Positions 54,592-63,078 of a stretch of 64,000 nucleotides of DNA are shown here, one piece after another. Position 1 is the first letter of the stretch. Each line of letters opens with the position of its first letter. The notes beneath the pieces are model-generated. The model was not told the DNA's origin and did not search any database. It saw nothing but the letters and a program-made list of their open reading frames with translations. A program made the translations under genes and the position numbers. This DNA is from Desulfovibrio sp. MES5 (GTDB lineage: Bacteria > Desulfobacterota > Desulfovibrionia > Desulfovibrionales > Desulfovibrionaceae): NCBI RefSeq assembly GCF_002237645.1, contig NZ_MJUZ01000050.1:50412-114411 (forward strand), in the 5' to 3' direction.

Positions 54592-57500
54592 TTACACCTT
54601 TCCGGCTTGGGATTGTGGGATAAGAAAAACGACTGCCACAGGGAAAGTCCGGTCTACCGGGTCAGCATAATGCTTTTGTATAGCCGCTTTTTCCTTCTCC
54701 CGTTCTTCGGGGATACGGGCCAGCCTGGATCTAAGCGCCTGGCTGTCTTTTTTGATTTGATTACGTTCTTCCGGCGACAAGCCGGGAAGATAAAGTTGTC
54801 TTGTTGCTTGTTCTTCCTGCAATTCTCTGCGGATAGAGCGTTCAAGGTCGCTGAGGATGCTCATCACATCCTCCACCTCGCCCCCCATCCGCCGAATGAG
54901 CGTATTGCTCAGGTATTGCAGGCGATCCCTTGAACGTGCTTCCACAGCCGCCATCACCGCGTCTTCATGTCTTTCAAATCTGTCCTTCATGGCATCGAAA
55001 AGAGCCTGCCCAGGCTTAAAAGGGCGGGCCTGATTCATGAGGGAATCCAGTTTTCCGACTTGAGTGATTCGGCTGAAAGCATTGTGCTTCAGCTCTCCAC
55101 CCGCAAGCGTGAGTTCTTCATGTAGACGGTGGTGACTGCTTCCGGTAATCACCAGGCGTGACCAAATAGCCACGGCAGGGCCGCCCAGCTCATTATCAGG
55201 CACCGCCCGAAAGGCTACTCGATGCAGTTGCTTGATGTCATCCAACTTCCATATTTCCTCGCGCAGCAGGCGGAGGCTCATCTGAACCAAGGGATGGTTA
55301 AGGTGAACCAAAACAATGTCATCCCTGCCTTTGGCCACATCATGGTCAAAGGTGATGGGCCGACGAATCTTGGTATGCGGATGCTCCAGGCCTTCCACGG
55401 TTCTTTTCCATGAGCCTGTTAGGATCGGCATGTCAAACACGGAACCATCAGGAACGCCAGAAAGCATTGCTGGTTTGAGCGCCGGTTTTTCGGCGAGATC
55501 TAAAGCGACGTTGACGGCGCGGGCAATATGTTGGGGAGAAAGATGGAAGTCGTTTTTTGCCTCCATAAGCTTGCTGTGCAATCGAGCTATGCGTTCCTGC
55601 AAGCGCTTTTCCGCCGCTATGAATTTTTTGGCTTGGTCAGCTTTGGCTTCCGCCGCTGTGGTGTCCATCTGGCTGCGCTTGCCGAGCATGGCCTCTTCAA
55701 TCTGCTTTGCTATGACCGGGCCAACGCTTCCAAGGTCTTCGCGGATCTTGCCGATTTTGAGGACAGCACGCATCAAGTATTCGTGATCACCCCTGATGTC
55801 TCCAGGCTTAGTGGCCACGTCTTTTTGAGAAAATCCTTTCCCTACAGGGTGCCAAATAAAGACACTACTCTCTTTCTGCCCATGCCGGTCAATCCGCCCG
55901 TTACGTTGTTCCATCACGTTTGGATTCCAGGGTATCTCAATATGAATCAGATAATTACAATGATTCTGCAAGTCGATGCCTTCTGAAGCGGCATCCGTAG
56001 CCAACAGAATCCGTACAGGCGAATCTTTGGGCGAAGCCTGAAAAGCGGCCTTTACCATTTCTCTTTCTTGCGTATCCATTCCGCCATGCAGAGACATCAA
56101 ACGGTCGCCAGCATATCCATTGGCGGCCAATATTTGATTAAGCCACGCATGTGTGGCGCGGTATTCCGTAAACAGTATGACGCGCTTATCATTCCACTGG
56201 CCATTGCTTTTGAGGTGGTTCTCCAGCCAGGCCAAAAGGCTTTTTGCTTTGGAGTCCGCGCGATTTTTGCTTGTCTCCGCCCAAGCCGTAAGCTGATCCA
56301 GCATCTGGCGTTCACTTGCTGAAAGCGACGGAGTGAGTTCGCCAATAACCTCCACTGCCTCGTCAAAGGACTCCTCCACCAACCCATCGTCGGAATACTC
56401 TTCTTCAGTCTTCAAGATGGCTTTACGCAGGATACGTTCATCCATAGCGTCCCTGTCGCGGGCTGGCTTAGGTTTTTTCAGTGTTTCATAATGCTTGGCC
56501 AGCGTGAGCGCGAAAGCAAGGGGAGACGAAAAAAGCCGTTTTTTCAAAAGCATATTGACGAAGTCGGTTCCATACTCGAAACGCGTCCCCTTGACGCTAA
56601 TGGAGCGTTCGGCGGTATACGCCCTTAACAACTCGTGGATTTTCTTTTCTTCTTCAGAATATTCGACCTCAAGCGCTTCTAACTTTCGCTCTGGAAACAG
56701 TGGATTGCCGTCGGCATCTTTGATGTCGCTCTTAAGGCGACGCACCATAACTCGTTGTAGCTGTTTCTCGTCCGGCATAACCGTTCGTGCGAAACGTTGA
56801 TCATCCAACAATTCCAAAAGGGAAGTGAACGACTCTTGATAGCCATTGTGCGGGGTTGCACTCAAAAAGAGGTGATGCGTGAAATGCGGAGCCAGAATCC
56901 TGATTAGGCGGGTACGCTGGCTTTCCAGCGCATACTTGGTGGCTGCGGCAGGCGCGATATTGTGCGCTTCGTCCACGACCAAAATATCAAATTTTCGTGG
57001 ATAAGTGACGTGATGCGGCAACGTGTCCTTTAGGAGTCTGAGGCCCTCGCCACTTTTCATCCAGTCCATGGAGGCAATAAGGCGCGGATATGAAGTCCAC
57101 GGGTTTATGTGGATTCCGCGCTGCCTGCGTAGCTTCTTGACATATTCGGTATCAACGATGTGAAATTCCAGACCGAATTTTTCCTGCATTTCGGTCTGCC
57201 ATTTGACTTGCAGGCTTGCGGGGCAGACGACAAAAACGGTTCTGGCCCTGTGCCGGACGAGCAACTCTTGAATAACCAAACCGGCTTCAATTGTTTTCCC
57301 CAGCCCGACATCGTCTGCGATCAGAAGATTGGCCCTGGCCATATCAATAGCTCGAACCAAAGGGTCAAGCTGGTAATCCTCTATAGCGATTCCGCTGCGG
57401 AAAGGGGCTTGTAGGAAGGAACGATCCGCGTTGGTGATGGCTCCCCAGTTGACGGCGTCAAGAAAGGCCTCCAAGTGATCAGGATCGTCCCATCCCGTAA

Positions 57501-57762
57501 TTGACGGAAGACCTGCCTTTTCCAAAACCTTGGCCCCTGGTTCCAGTTGCCAAATAACTTGAATCTCTTCGCCTAGCGAATCTTCATCAAGAGAGGATAG
57601 GCTGACAAGGTGTTGTGCGCCATTTGTGGGGGAAGGCAAAGAGCCGCTCGAAACTTCTGAAACAACCCATTGGCGGCGACGAATTTCGACAAGTTGGCCT
57701 GGCTCAGGAATGCTACTGAATCCAACGGTATCACTTCGCGCGCCTGAGCTTGTTATGGCCAT
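54592..57762 (-). CDS. drmD: DISARM SNF2-type helicase DrmD
   Basis: 1056 residues. An SNF2/RapA-like ATPase: NLLIADDVGLGKTIEAGL (Walker A about 151-157), VVDEAHNIAP (about 264), HLFLSATPHNGYQESFTSLL, VILFTEYRATHAWL, LLATDAASEGIDLQNHCNYLIHIEIPWNP and QRNGRIDRHGQ (motif VI). A long helical C-terminal region follows and ends near residue 1056 with charged coiled-coil sequence (SDLERSIRRELQEEQATRQ). DrmD distinguishes class 1 DISARM from class 2. It begins 26 bases after the C5-methylase gene, on the same transcript. Confidence 0.93.
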   Translation of the reverse strand: MAITSSGARSDTVGFSSIPEPGQLVEIRRRQWVVSEVSSGSLPSPTNGAQHLVSLSSLDEDSLGEEIQVIWQLEPGAKVLEKAGLPSITGWDDPDHLEAFLDAVNWGAITNADRSFLQAPFRSGIAIEDYQLDPLVRAIDMARANLLIADDVGLGKTIEAGLVIQELLVRHRARTVFVVCPASLQVKWQTEMQEKFGLEFHIVDTEYVKKLRRQRGIHINPWTSYPRLIASMDWMKSGEGLRLLKDTLPHHVTYPRKFDILVVDEAHNIAPAAATKYALESQRTRLIRILAPHFTHHLFLSATPHNGYQESFTSLLELLDDQRFARTVMPDEKQLQRVMVRRLKSDIKDADGNPLFPERKLEALEVEYSEEEKKIHELLRAYTAERSISVKGTRFEYGTDFVNMLLKKRLFSSPLAFALTLAKHYETLKKPKPARDRDAMDERILRKAILKTEEEYSDDGLVEESFDEAVEVIGELTPSLSASERQMLDQLTAWAETSKNRADSKAKSLLAWLENHLKSNGQWNDKRVILFTEYRATHAWLNQILAANGYAGDRLMSLHGGMDTQEREMVKAAFQASPKDSPVRILLATDAASEGIDLQNHCNYLIHIEIPWNPNVMEQRNGRIDRHGQKESSVFIWHPVGKGFSQKDVATKPGDIRGDHEYLMRAVLKIGKIREDLGSVGPVIAKQIEEAMLGKRSQMDTTAAEAKADQAKKFIAAEKRLQERIARLHSKLMEAKNDFHLSPQHIARAVNVALDLAEKPALKPAMLSGVPDGSVFDMPILTGSWKRTVEGLEHPHTKIRRPITFDHDVAKGRDDIVLVHLNHPLVQMSLRLLREEIWKLDDIKQLHRVAFRAVPDNELGGPAVAIWSRLVITGSSHHRLHEELTLAGGELKHNAFSRITQVGKLDSLMNQARPFKPGQALFDAMKDRFERHEDAVMAAVEARSRDRLQYLSNTLIRRMGGEVEDVMSILSDLERSIRRELQEEQATRQLYLPGLSPEERNQIKKDSQALRSRLARIPEEREKEKAAIQKHYADPVDRTFPVAVVFLIPQSQAGKV

Positions 57763-57788
57763 AACCCGTGGCTCCCTGTCCTTTACAT

Positions 57789-58877
57789 TTAGTTTTGGAA
57801 CGTACTCGCAACATGCGAAAGTAAGCTTCTACCGATAACTTCTCCCAAAGTGACGGGAACAGCGTTTCCAATCAGTCTTCCAATAGACTTTTGGTGGATA
57901 ACTCCATCATGAGGCACAAACGCGTAATCAAGCGGGAAACTCTGCAAAATTGCGCCCTCGCGCAAAGATATAGCCCGATTTTGTTCCGGATGCCCAAATC
58001 TTCCATTACCAAAACCAAAAAATTGCGTCGTCATGGTTGGTGCCGGAGCATCCCACTCCATGCGCCCATAAACGCCAGGATAAGTCTTGCCCGACTCTTT
58101 CTTATGGCAGTCGGCGACCAAGTCTTCAGGCCAGTCTCGCCATGTACCGCCGGGCCGGGAGGCCTTGATACGTTTCAAGTTGGTCGCGGAGAGCGAGGAG
58201 CTTTGGTGTAAACGGTCTAACGGGTGACTTGTACCGGCTTCAAGAGACGGAAGCGATCCGATGGCTTCTTTTACCGTCATCACGCCCCCCCCAAATTCGG
58301 CAGGAGAAATCAGCGAGAGGTCTCCGCCTAACTTGGATGCGAGAAGAACAAGACGGTTGCGGTGTTGGGGAACACCATATTTAGAGCAATCAACAACCTG
58401 GTATGAGACTGCGTAGCCATTATTTTCCAGGCTCGTAAGAAATTCGCTAAATACATTTTGCTCAATTAAACGCGGCACATTTTCCATCGTTACCAGCTCA
58501 GGCTGAATAGCATCAACGAGTCGCGAGAACTGACGCAAAAGCCACCAGCGTTTGTCAGATTCTTTCGCCTTCTGATTATATAAAGAAAATGTTTGGCATG
58601 GAGCACAACCTGCAAGCAGGCGAATGCCACTCCTCTTTTTATAAAATTTACTGACATCAGAAGAAGCTAATGCCTCAACGTCTTTTAATAAAAATTTGGC
58701 TTTATTATTCGTCGTATATGGATATTCGCATGCGGGATCAATATCTACGCCAAGAAGAACATTAATACCTGCCTTCAAGAGCCCATGGGTAAGCCCTCCC
58801 GCGCCACAAAATAAATCAACGGCATAGATTTGCCGTTTTTTCTTCATATTGCTTTTGTCTTGATGTTTTGAACCCAT
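57789..58877 (-). CDS. C5-cytosine DNA methyltransferase (DrmMII-type)
   Basis: 362 residues. Motif I AVDLFCGAGGLTHGLL (about 19-34), motif IV LLAGCAPCQTFSLYNQ with catalytic Cys94, motif VI MENVPRL, and motif VIII QHRNRLVLLASKLGGDLSLI are clear; motif X (IGNAVPVTLGEVIGRSLL) ends the protein. C5-methylation marks host DNA in class 2 DISARM (drmMII). Here it stands in front of a full class 1 set and shares the transcript with the HTH gene (three bases upstream) and drmD (26 bases downstream). An internal ATG at 58847 is possible as start. Confidence 0.9.
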   Translation of the reverse strand: MGSKHQDKSNMKKKRQIYAVDLFCGAGGLTHGLLKAGINVLLGVDIDPACEYPYTTNNKAKFLLKDVEALASSDVSKFYKKRSGIRLLAGCAPCQTFSLYNQKAKESDKRWWLLRQFSRLVDAIQPELVTMENVPRLIEQNVFSEFLTSLENNGYAVSYQVVDCSKYGVPQHRNRLVLLASKLGGDLSLISPAEFGGGVMTVKEAIGSLPSLEAGTSHPLDRLHQSSSLSATNLKRIKASRPGGTWRDWPEDLVADCHKKESGKTYPGVYGRMEWDAPAPTMTTQFFGFGNGRFGHPEQNRAISLREGAILQSFPLDYAFVPHDGVIHQKSIGRLIGNAVPVTLGEVIGRSLLSHVASTFQN

Positions 58878-58880
58878 TCT

Positions 58881-59096
58881 TCAAAACCTATCTTTCTTTT
58901 TGTGAGACTCAATAAGTGTCCCACCGGATTCAACCCATGCATCAACTTGGCTTTTTTTAAATTTCCAAAGGCGTCCCATACGGTGGGCTGGCATGGCATG
59001 TCTATTTATCCATTTGTAAACGGTGTCATTGCTGACCCCAAGATGTTTACAAATCTCAGAAATTGACAACCAACGGTCTTCAGCGTCCGGCATCAC
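58881..59096 (-). CDS. Small HTH (excisionase/MerR-like) DNA-binding protein
   Basis: 71 residues starting at GTG 59096 (AAGGA five bases ahead) or ATG 59093. WLSISEICKHLGVSNDTVYKWINRHAMPAHRMGRLWKFKKSQVDAWVESGG is a winged helix of the AlpA/excisionase helix-turn-helix type. It is the first gene of the DISARM operon, three bases before the C5-methylase gene. Four 10-bp repeats 80-120 bases upstream are candidate binding sites. It could be an operon regulator, a phage-type excisionase, or both; proximity and co-transcription favour a regulator. Confidence 0.85.
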   Translation of the reverse strand: MMPDAEDRWLSISEICKHLGVSNDTVYKWINRHAMPAHRMGRLWKFKKSQVDAWVESGGTLIESHKKKDRF

Positions 59097-59145
59097 TCAG
59101 TTCCTTGATTTTTGGCTGAGGTTATGGCGCATATTATTATTGCAT

Positions 59146-59177
59146 ATCATAGACAGCCGAAAAAAGCAATTTGCAAA
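59146..59177 (-). promoter_or_regulatory. Possible promoter of the DISARM operon
   Basis: On the minus strand TATGAT (59151-59146) would be a -10 element and TTGCAA (59177-59172) a -35. The spacing of 20 bases is longer than the usual 17, so an activator may be needed or the true promoter is a variant. The repeats at 59178-59217 abut the -35. Confidence 0.4.
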
Positions 59178-59217
59178 TGATATAAGCCGATATTTACCGA
59201 TATGAACCGATTTAAAA
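59178..59217. repeat. Four tandem 10-bp repeats upstream of the DISARM operon
   Basis: In plus-strand order: ATGATATAAG, CCGATATTTA, CCGATATGAA, CCGATTTAAA. The period is exactly 10 bases, one helical turn, with core CCGATAT in two copies and one or two changes in the others. This is the pattern of a cooperative binding site for a small HTH protein such as the product of 58881-59096. Confidence 0.8.
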
Positions 59218-59220
59218 AGA

Positions 59221-59669
59221 TCATCTTTTTTGTCTCCTCCACCCCCAGGGGGGAATCGGCGTTTCATCCCGCCATAGCCCGCGCTTTTCTCTTTGGGCAG
59301 CTTCTTCCAGCTCTTCCCACTCCCGACAGAACGCCTGTTTGCAGTAGCGTGGCCAGACCCAGGCCAGGCCTTCGGACACAAGCCGTTCTTGCAGACTTGC
59401 GCCATCCGGCAGAATGACGACGCCCACAGTGCGGCCATAGCGGTCATTCCCAAATTCCTGCACGTCTACGATTTTTCCGTAACAGAGGCGGCTTGTCGTT
59501 TGAGATGCGCGGTTGCTCCAGGCTTGCTTCTTTTCGGGCAGTCTATGCCGTGCAGGTGGATTTTTATCGGCTGGCGCTCATCGCGCAGGACTGTGATGGT
59601 GTCGCCGTCGCTCAGGCCGATCACCTTGCTCGGCCTGGCGTTGGCTGTGCTGAATAAAGAACCAACTGA
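59221..59669 (-). pseudogene. Frameshifted thermonuclease (SNase) remnant
   Basis: The C-terminal 80 codons read EFGNDRYGRTVGVVILPDGASLQERLVSEGLAWVWPRYC...REKRGLW, a staphylococcal-nuclease domain. The N-terminal part, GLSDGDTITVLRDERQPIKIHLHGIDCP, lies upstream in another frame. Loss of one C in the run at about 59533-59538 (CCCGAAAAGAAG) explains the break: restoring it gives a continuous domain (PEKKQAWSNRASQTTSRLCYGKIVDVQEFG). No start codon or full signal peptide is seen before SVGSLFSTANA, and the frame is closed at 59670. Such nucleases are common cargo of mobilisable plasmids. Confidence 0.8.
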
Positions 59670-59804
59670 CTATCGGCCTCTTCCATACGCAACTGGCGGT
59701 CTGCCGCCTGTTCCGCAACAGCGTCGGACGTGCCAGTTGTAGGTAGCGAGGCCATGTAGCGGTCAATCTTGCGGCGGCTAGACAGTATCGTCAAATTATA
59801 AAAA

Positions 59805-60540
59805 GGGTCTTGCCTAGTTGAGCCATTCATGATTGGCTTCAAAGCTAGGTATGCCAATGAAAAACAAGTATGCAATTCGTTCAAAAATTTCTGAGGCCAA
59901 AATCCGGCAAATCGTGAGACTGTTTGCCGTTGACCTGGATGCCTTGCAAGTTGCGTAAATCGCAGGTGTTAACCGAAATACCGCAAACAGGTATTTGGCT
60001 GCATTTCGCGAACGCATTGCCCATTTTTGCGAGGCAGAATCTCCTGTAAAGGGAGAAGTTGAGGTTGACGAAAGCTACTTCGGCGCTCGCCGAGTTAGGG
60101 GCCTTCGAGGCCGTGGAGCCAGAGGAAAAACTATTGTTTTTGGCCTGTTCAAACGAAATGGTCGAGTCTACACAGAGGTTGTCCCCGACTGCTCAAAGGC
60201 TACGCTCCAGGGCATAATTCGTGGTCGGGTAGAGCTCGAAAGTATTATCTACTCTGACGGTTGGCGCGGCTACGATGGCCTTGTCGACTTGGGGTATCAG
60301 AAGCACTTCAGAGTGCAACATGGCAACAATGAATTTGCCAATAAACACTCACATATTAATGGCATTGAAAGCTTCTGGGCCTTCGCAAAAACGCGTCTCG
60401 TGCGCTTTAGAGGGTTGGCAAAACACACATTTTACTTTCATTTGAAAGAATGCGAATTCCGATTTAACCATAGAAACGAGGACCTTTACAAACTCGTCCT
60501 CAAAATGCTCAGGGAAAAACCTCTCTGCTAGGCATGACCC
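59805..60540 (+). mobile_element. IS1595-family insertion sequence with 8-bp target duplication
   Basis: Terminal inverted repeats GGGTCTTGCCTAG (59805-59817) and CTAGGCATGACCC (60528-60540) match at 12 of 13 positions. The 8-bp sequence TATAAAAA occurs directly outside both ends (59797-59804 and 60541-60548), a perfect target duplication of the length IS1595-family elements make. The element is 736 bp and holds one transposase frame, interrupted by a stop codon. Confidence 0.9.
59851..60531 (+). pseudogene. IS1595-type transposase with in-frame stop
   Basis: The frame from ATG 59851 reads MPMKNKYAIRSKISEAKIRQ and is stopped by TAA at 59956-59958, then continues IAGVNRNTANRYLAAFRERIAHFC in the same frame to 60531. 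The remaining part has the ISXO2-like catalytic region: VEVDESYFGARR, IYSDGWRGYDG and HINGIESFWAFAKTRL (DDE/N-type), about 226 codons in all. A single nonsense change between a normal HTH-like N-terminus and a full catalytic domain suggests recent inactivation. Reinitiation after the stop could give a shorter protein. Confidence 0.85.
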
Positions 60541-60663
60541 TATAAAAATAGAGTAGTCTTTTAAGCGATGTCCTGCTTGTTAAAATGAAGCTTCCCAACT
60601 AATTGATTTATATTAACTTTGATCGGCGCAGATCACAGGCCAAGCCCAGCTTTGCCGGGGGTA

Positions 60664-60999
60664 TTATGAATCTACCTCCAAACTCGGCGCTTCAGCATCC
60701 AGTCGGGCAAAACCTGTAAGGGCGCGGCTCAGGTTCCTGTCCCTGAGAAATTTGTGAGCTGTAGATATAATCCGTTCTCTCAGCTCAGGGGCGGCGTTCC
60801 TGTATCGGGCTTCAACCATGATGCCCCAGGCAATAAGTTGCCCATCACGTTCTTTGCGGGCCTCTTTATTCAGGGCTGCTTCTTTTTGAGCCAGCTTCTC
60901 TTTTTGGCGTTGCAGAAGGGCCTTTCTTTCCTCAAGAGTTTTGCGAGGAGGCATGGAAGCTGTGGGGCTGTTGCAATCCGTTTGATTATCCTTGTTCAT
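60664..60999 (-). CDS. Small mobilisation partner protein (TraD/MobC-like coiled coil)
   Basis: 111 residues from the ATG at 60999. After a polar N-terminus comes a basic coiled coil (RKTLEERKALLQRQKEKLAQKEAALNKEARKERD, about 19-52) and then GQLIAWGIMVEARYRNAAPELRERIISTAHKFLRDRNLSRAL. This layout resembles the small TraD/MobC-type proteins encoded behind MobA/MobL relaxases. It lies 16 bases after the relaxase stop, on the same transcript. Function as relaxosome accessory is inferred from position. Confidence 0.65.
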   Translation of the reverse strand: MNKDNQTDCNSPTASMPPRKTLEERKALLQRQKEKLAQKEAALNKEARKERDGQLIAWGIMVEARYRNAAPELRERIISTAHKFLRDRNLSRALTGFARLDAEAPSLEVDS

Positions 61000-61015
61000 A
61001 AATAATATTTTATAG

Positions 61016-63013
61016 TTATGGTGTGAAGTTGCTGTGTACATTATCGATAGCAGTGTCTTCAGTATTGTCTGGCGCATCCTCTGCGGAGTCCGGCTCAAAT
61101 GGTTCCGGGGCGTCAAGATTTACCCGAATCACGCCATTACTCTCTATCCATCGGCGCGGTTGGGGCTCCGCAGAATTTATGCTACATATGCCGGAGCTGC
61201 GCGGGGGATTGGGCTCAGGAATCCTTGGTGTATTAATGGGGGTTACCGTACTTCTCTGGGCAAGCCATTGCGCTATGAATTGGGCATCAATGCTGTCTGT
61301 GACCATGTAAATTTCATTAATCGTGCGCTTGCATACAGCAGAGAAATTGATGCAGGATATTTTGAGTAGTTTTAGGCGTATTTCCTTCAGGTAATCCTGA
61401 ATATACTGTGCATTTCTGCAATCAACAGCCGCCAGAATTTCCTGTTGGATATCCTGACTGACCGCAATGATATTCTTGGCCTTTTCGTCAATAGTAATGA
61501 GGCGCGCTGAAGGTGACGGGGTGGAGAATAACAGCGCCTGATGGATGGCCTGCGCGTTAACCCTGCCCACGACATTGAAGATTTCTCTAGTAATATGATC
61601 ATGTTCCATCATGCATTCAATACAACGTGCCTTGAGACGCTGGAAGCGGTGCTGTCGAATACCATTTTCAAGACAGCGCAAGTTGGCTACCTCAACAAGA
61701 AGATGGATATTTTCGTGAATTTCCCTGGAAATGCTGATGCAACAGTGAGCCAGCGCTTCTAGGGGCGCTACTCGCTCGTTTCGGTTTGCGTGGGTAGCAG
61801 AAGCCGAACGGCCGTCTTCAACAACGCGTGGTCTTGTTCCAGAACTTCTTTCAAGACAGCACAAGTTTGCTGCCTCAACCAGCACATGGATATCATCGTG
61901 AATTTCCCTGAAAGTGCTGACGCATCTGCGTGCCAGCGCTTCCATAATTGCTACTCGCTTGGTTTGTCTTGTGCGGGCAAAAGGAGTCGAACGTCCGTCT
62001 TCAGTTGGGCGTGGTCTTGCTCCAGCGCTTCCAGGCGTGCCACCACCGTCTGTATAGAATGGGATGGCGGTATTTCCCCCTTTCCCATTTTCTGGAGTTG
62101 AGCTTTTACTTCCACCAGTTCCTTGTGTACCAAATCCATAACCACCAAAGCCTGGCCCCAATCGTTGCTGGCCTCCTCCTGTACTAATTTCCTCAGATAG
62201 CTCGCTATCTGAGGCTCCATGTTTTTGAGTTCCCTCTGTACATTCTCTGCCACTTCCATTTTCCAAACGCCTGACATTTTCAATCTCCTGCTGCAGTTGT
62301 AAAATTTCAGAATTATTTTTCTGAATTTCCTGGTTGAGTGTGCCGCGCTCTGTTTCCAAACCTCGGCGAACCATTGTTGTTGCCGCAGAACCCACATGGA
62401 TTTGCGGCAATGCATCAATTCCCTGATCTTTAAAAGAACGGTGATCTATTATTTCTCCGTAAAACTGGAGAAACTCGTTGCAGAAATCCGCCCATTTTTC
62501 GCGAATACGCAAAAGATGCGTCTTTCGCGTTTTTAGATCGTCAAGCTCACGGGTTTTTGCGCCCAACGTCCCCTCCTGCGAATAGCGGCGAGTCGTAAAC
62601 ATGGCGTGCAAGTGCGGATTTTCCTGTGGGTCGTTTTTGTCTTTTCTGTGCATGCAACAGTCCACCGCAACCTGATATTCCTGAGCAAGCCAGTGGCAAA
62701 ACTGTGCCGCAAGCTTGAACCGCTCCTCCTTGGTCAGCTCTACAGGAATGGCCATATCCATTTCACGGGCCAAGGTTGAGTTTTTCCGCGTTTCGGTTTT
62801 TTCGGCCATCAGCCATAAGTCCTGCCTGTCAATAGGCGGTCTACCTTCAGGCACAAAAACCTGTCGCGCCACCACCCCTTGCTTGCGCCGAAAATCGAAC
62901 ACACGACCATCAGCAGCCGTCAGACGAGAAGCAGCCCTGTAAGCAGCGGCAGCTACCGCGCTTCTGCCGTCTGCACGGCTGATGGTCTGCATGTGAAGAT
63001 GATAAATCGCCAC
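61016..63013 (-). CDS. MobA/MobL family conjugative relaxase (MOBQ)
   Basis: 665 residues. The N-terminus MAIYHLHMQTISRADGRSAVAAAAYRAASR aligns with RSF1010 MobA and places the catalytic Tyr at position 25. The metal motif NPHLHAMFTTR (132-142, His134 and His136) follows NSTLAREMDMAIPVELT. The relaxase domain ends near residue 210; a Gly/Ser/Thr-rich linker (about 265-340) leads into a C-terminal region of five helical repeats. It would nick oriT, which lies directly upstream at 63079-63113. No coupling protein or type IV secretion genes are visible, so transfer needs a helper. Confidence 0.92.
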   Translation of the reverse strand: MAIYHLHMQTISRADGRSAVAAAAYRAASRLTAADGRVFDFRRKQGVVARQVFVPEGRPPIDRQDLWLMAEKTETRKNSTLAREMDMAIPVELTKEERFKLAAQFCHWLAQEYQVAVDCCMHRKDKNDPQENPHLHAMFTTRRYSQEGTLGAKTRELDDLKTRKTHLLRIREKWADFCNEFLQFYGEIIDHRSFKDQGIDALPQIHVGSAATTMVRRGLETERGTLNQEIQKNNSEILQLQQEIENVRRLENGSGRECTEGTQKHGASDSELSEEISTGGGQQRLGPGFGGYGFGTQGTGGSKSSTPENGKGGNTAIPFYTDGGGTPGSAGARPRPTEDGRSTPFARTRQTKRVAIMEALARRCVSTFREIHDDIHVLVEAANLCCLERSSGTRPRVVEDGRSASATHANRNERVAPLEALAHCCISISREIHENIHLLVEVANLRCLENGIRQHRFQRLKARCIECMMEHDHITREIFNVVGRVNAQAIHQALLFSTPSPSARLITIDEKAKNIIAVSQDIQQEILAAVDCRNAQYIQDYLKEIRLKLLKISCINFSAVCKRTINEIYMVTDSIDAQFIAQWLAQRSTVTPINTPRIPEPNPPRSSGICSINSAEPQPRRWIESNGVIRVNLDAPEPFEPDSAEDAPDNTEDTAIDNVHSNFTP
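61668..61977. repeat. 183-bp direct duplication inside the relaxase gene
   Basis: TCAAGACAGC at 61668 and 61851 begin copies 183 bp apart that stay recognisably similar (TCGTGAATTTCCCTG, GCCAGCGCTTC), with a third partial copy after about 61990 (GTCGAACGTCCGTCTTC). The unit encodes 61 residues of the form REIHDDIHVLVEAANLCCLE. The duplication is in frame. Confidence 0.75.
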
Positions 63014-63078
63014 AGCCTACCCCCGACAGCCGTTGTGCATTTCGCATCGCGGGGTCGAGGGGCGCAGCCCCCGCGCAC

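Noticed and set aside
44090..59096. Reading the defence operon as BREX or as a plain restriction-modification system
   Set aside because: There is no PglZ, BrxC or BrxL, and the DrmA-DrmB(DUF1998)-DrmC(PLD) trio with an SNF2 helicase is specific to DISARM.
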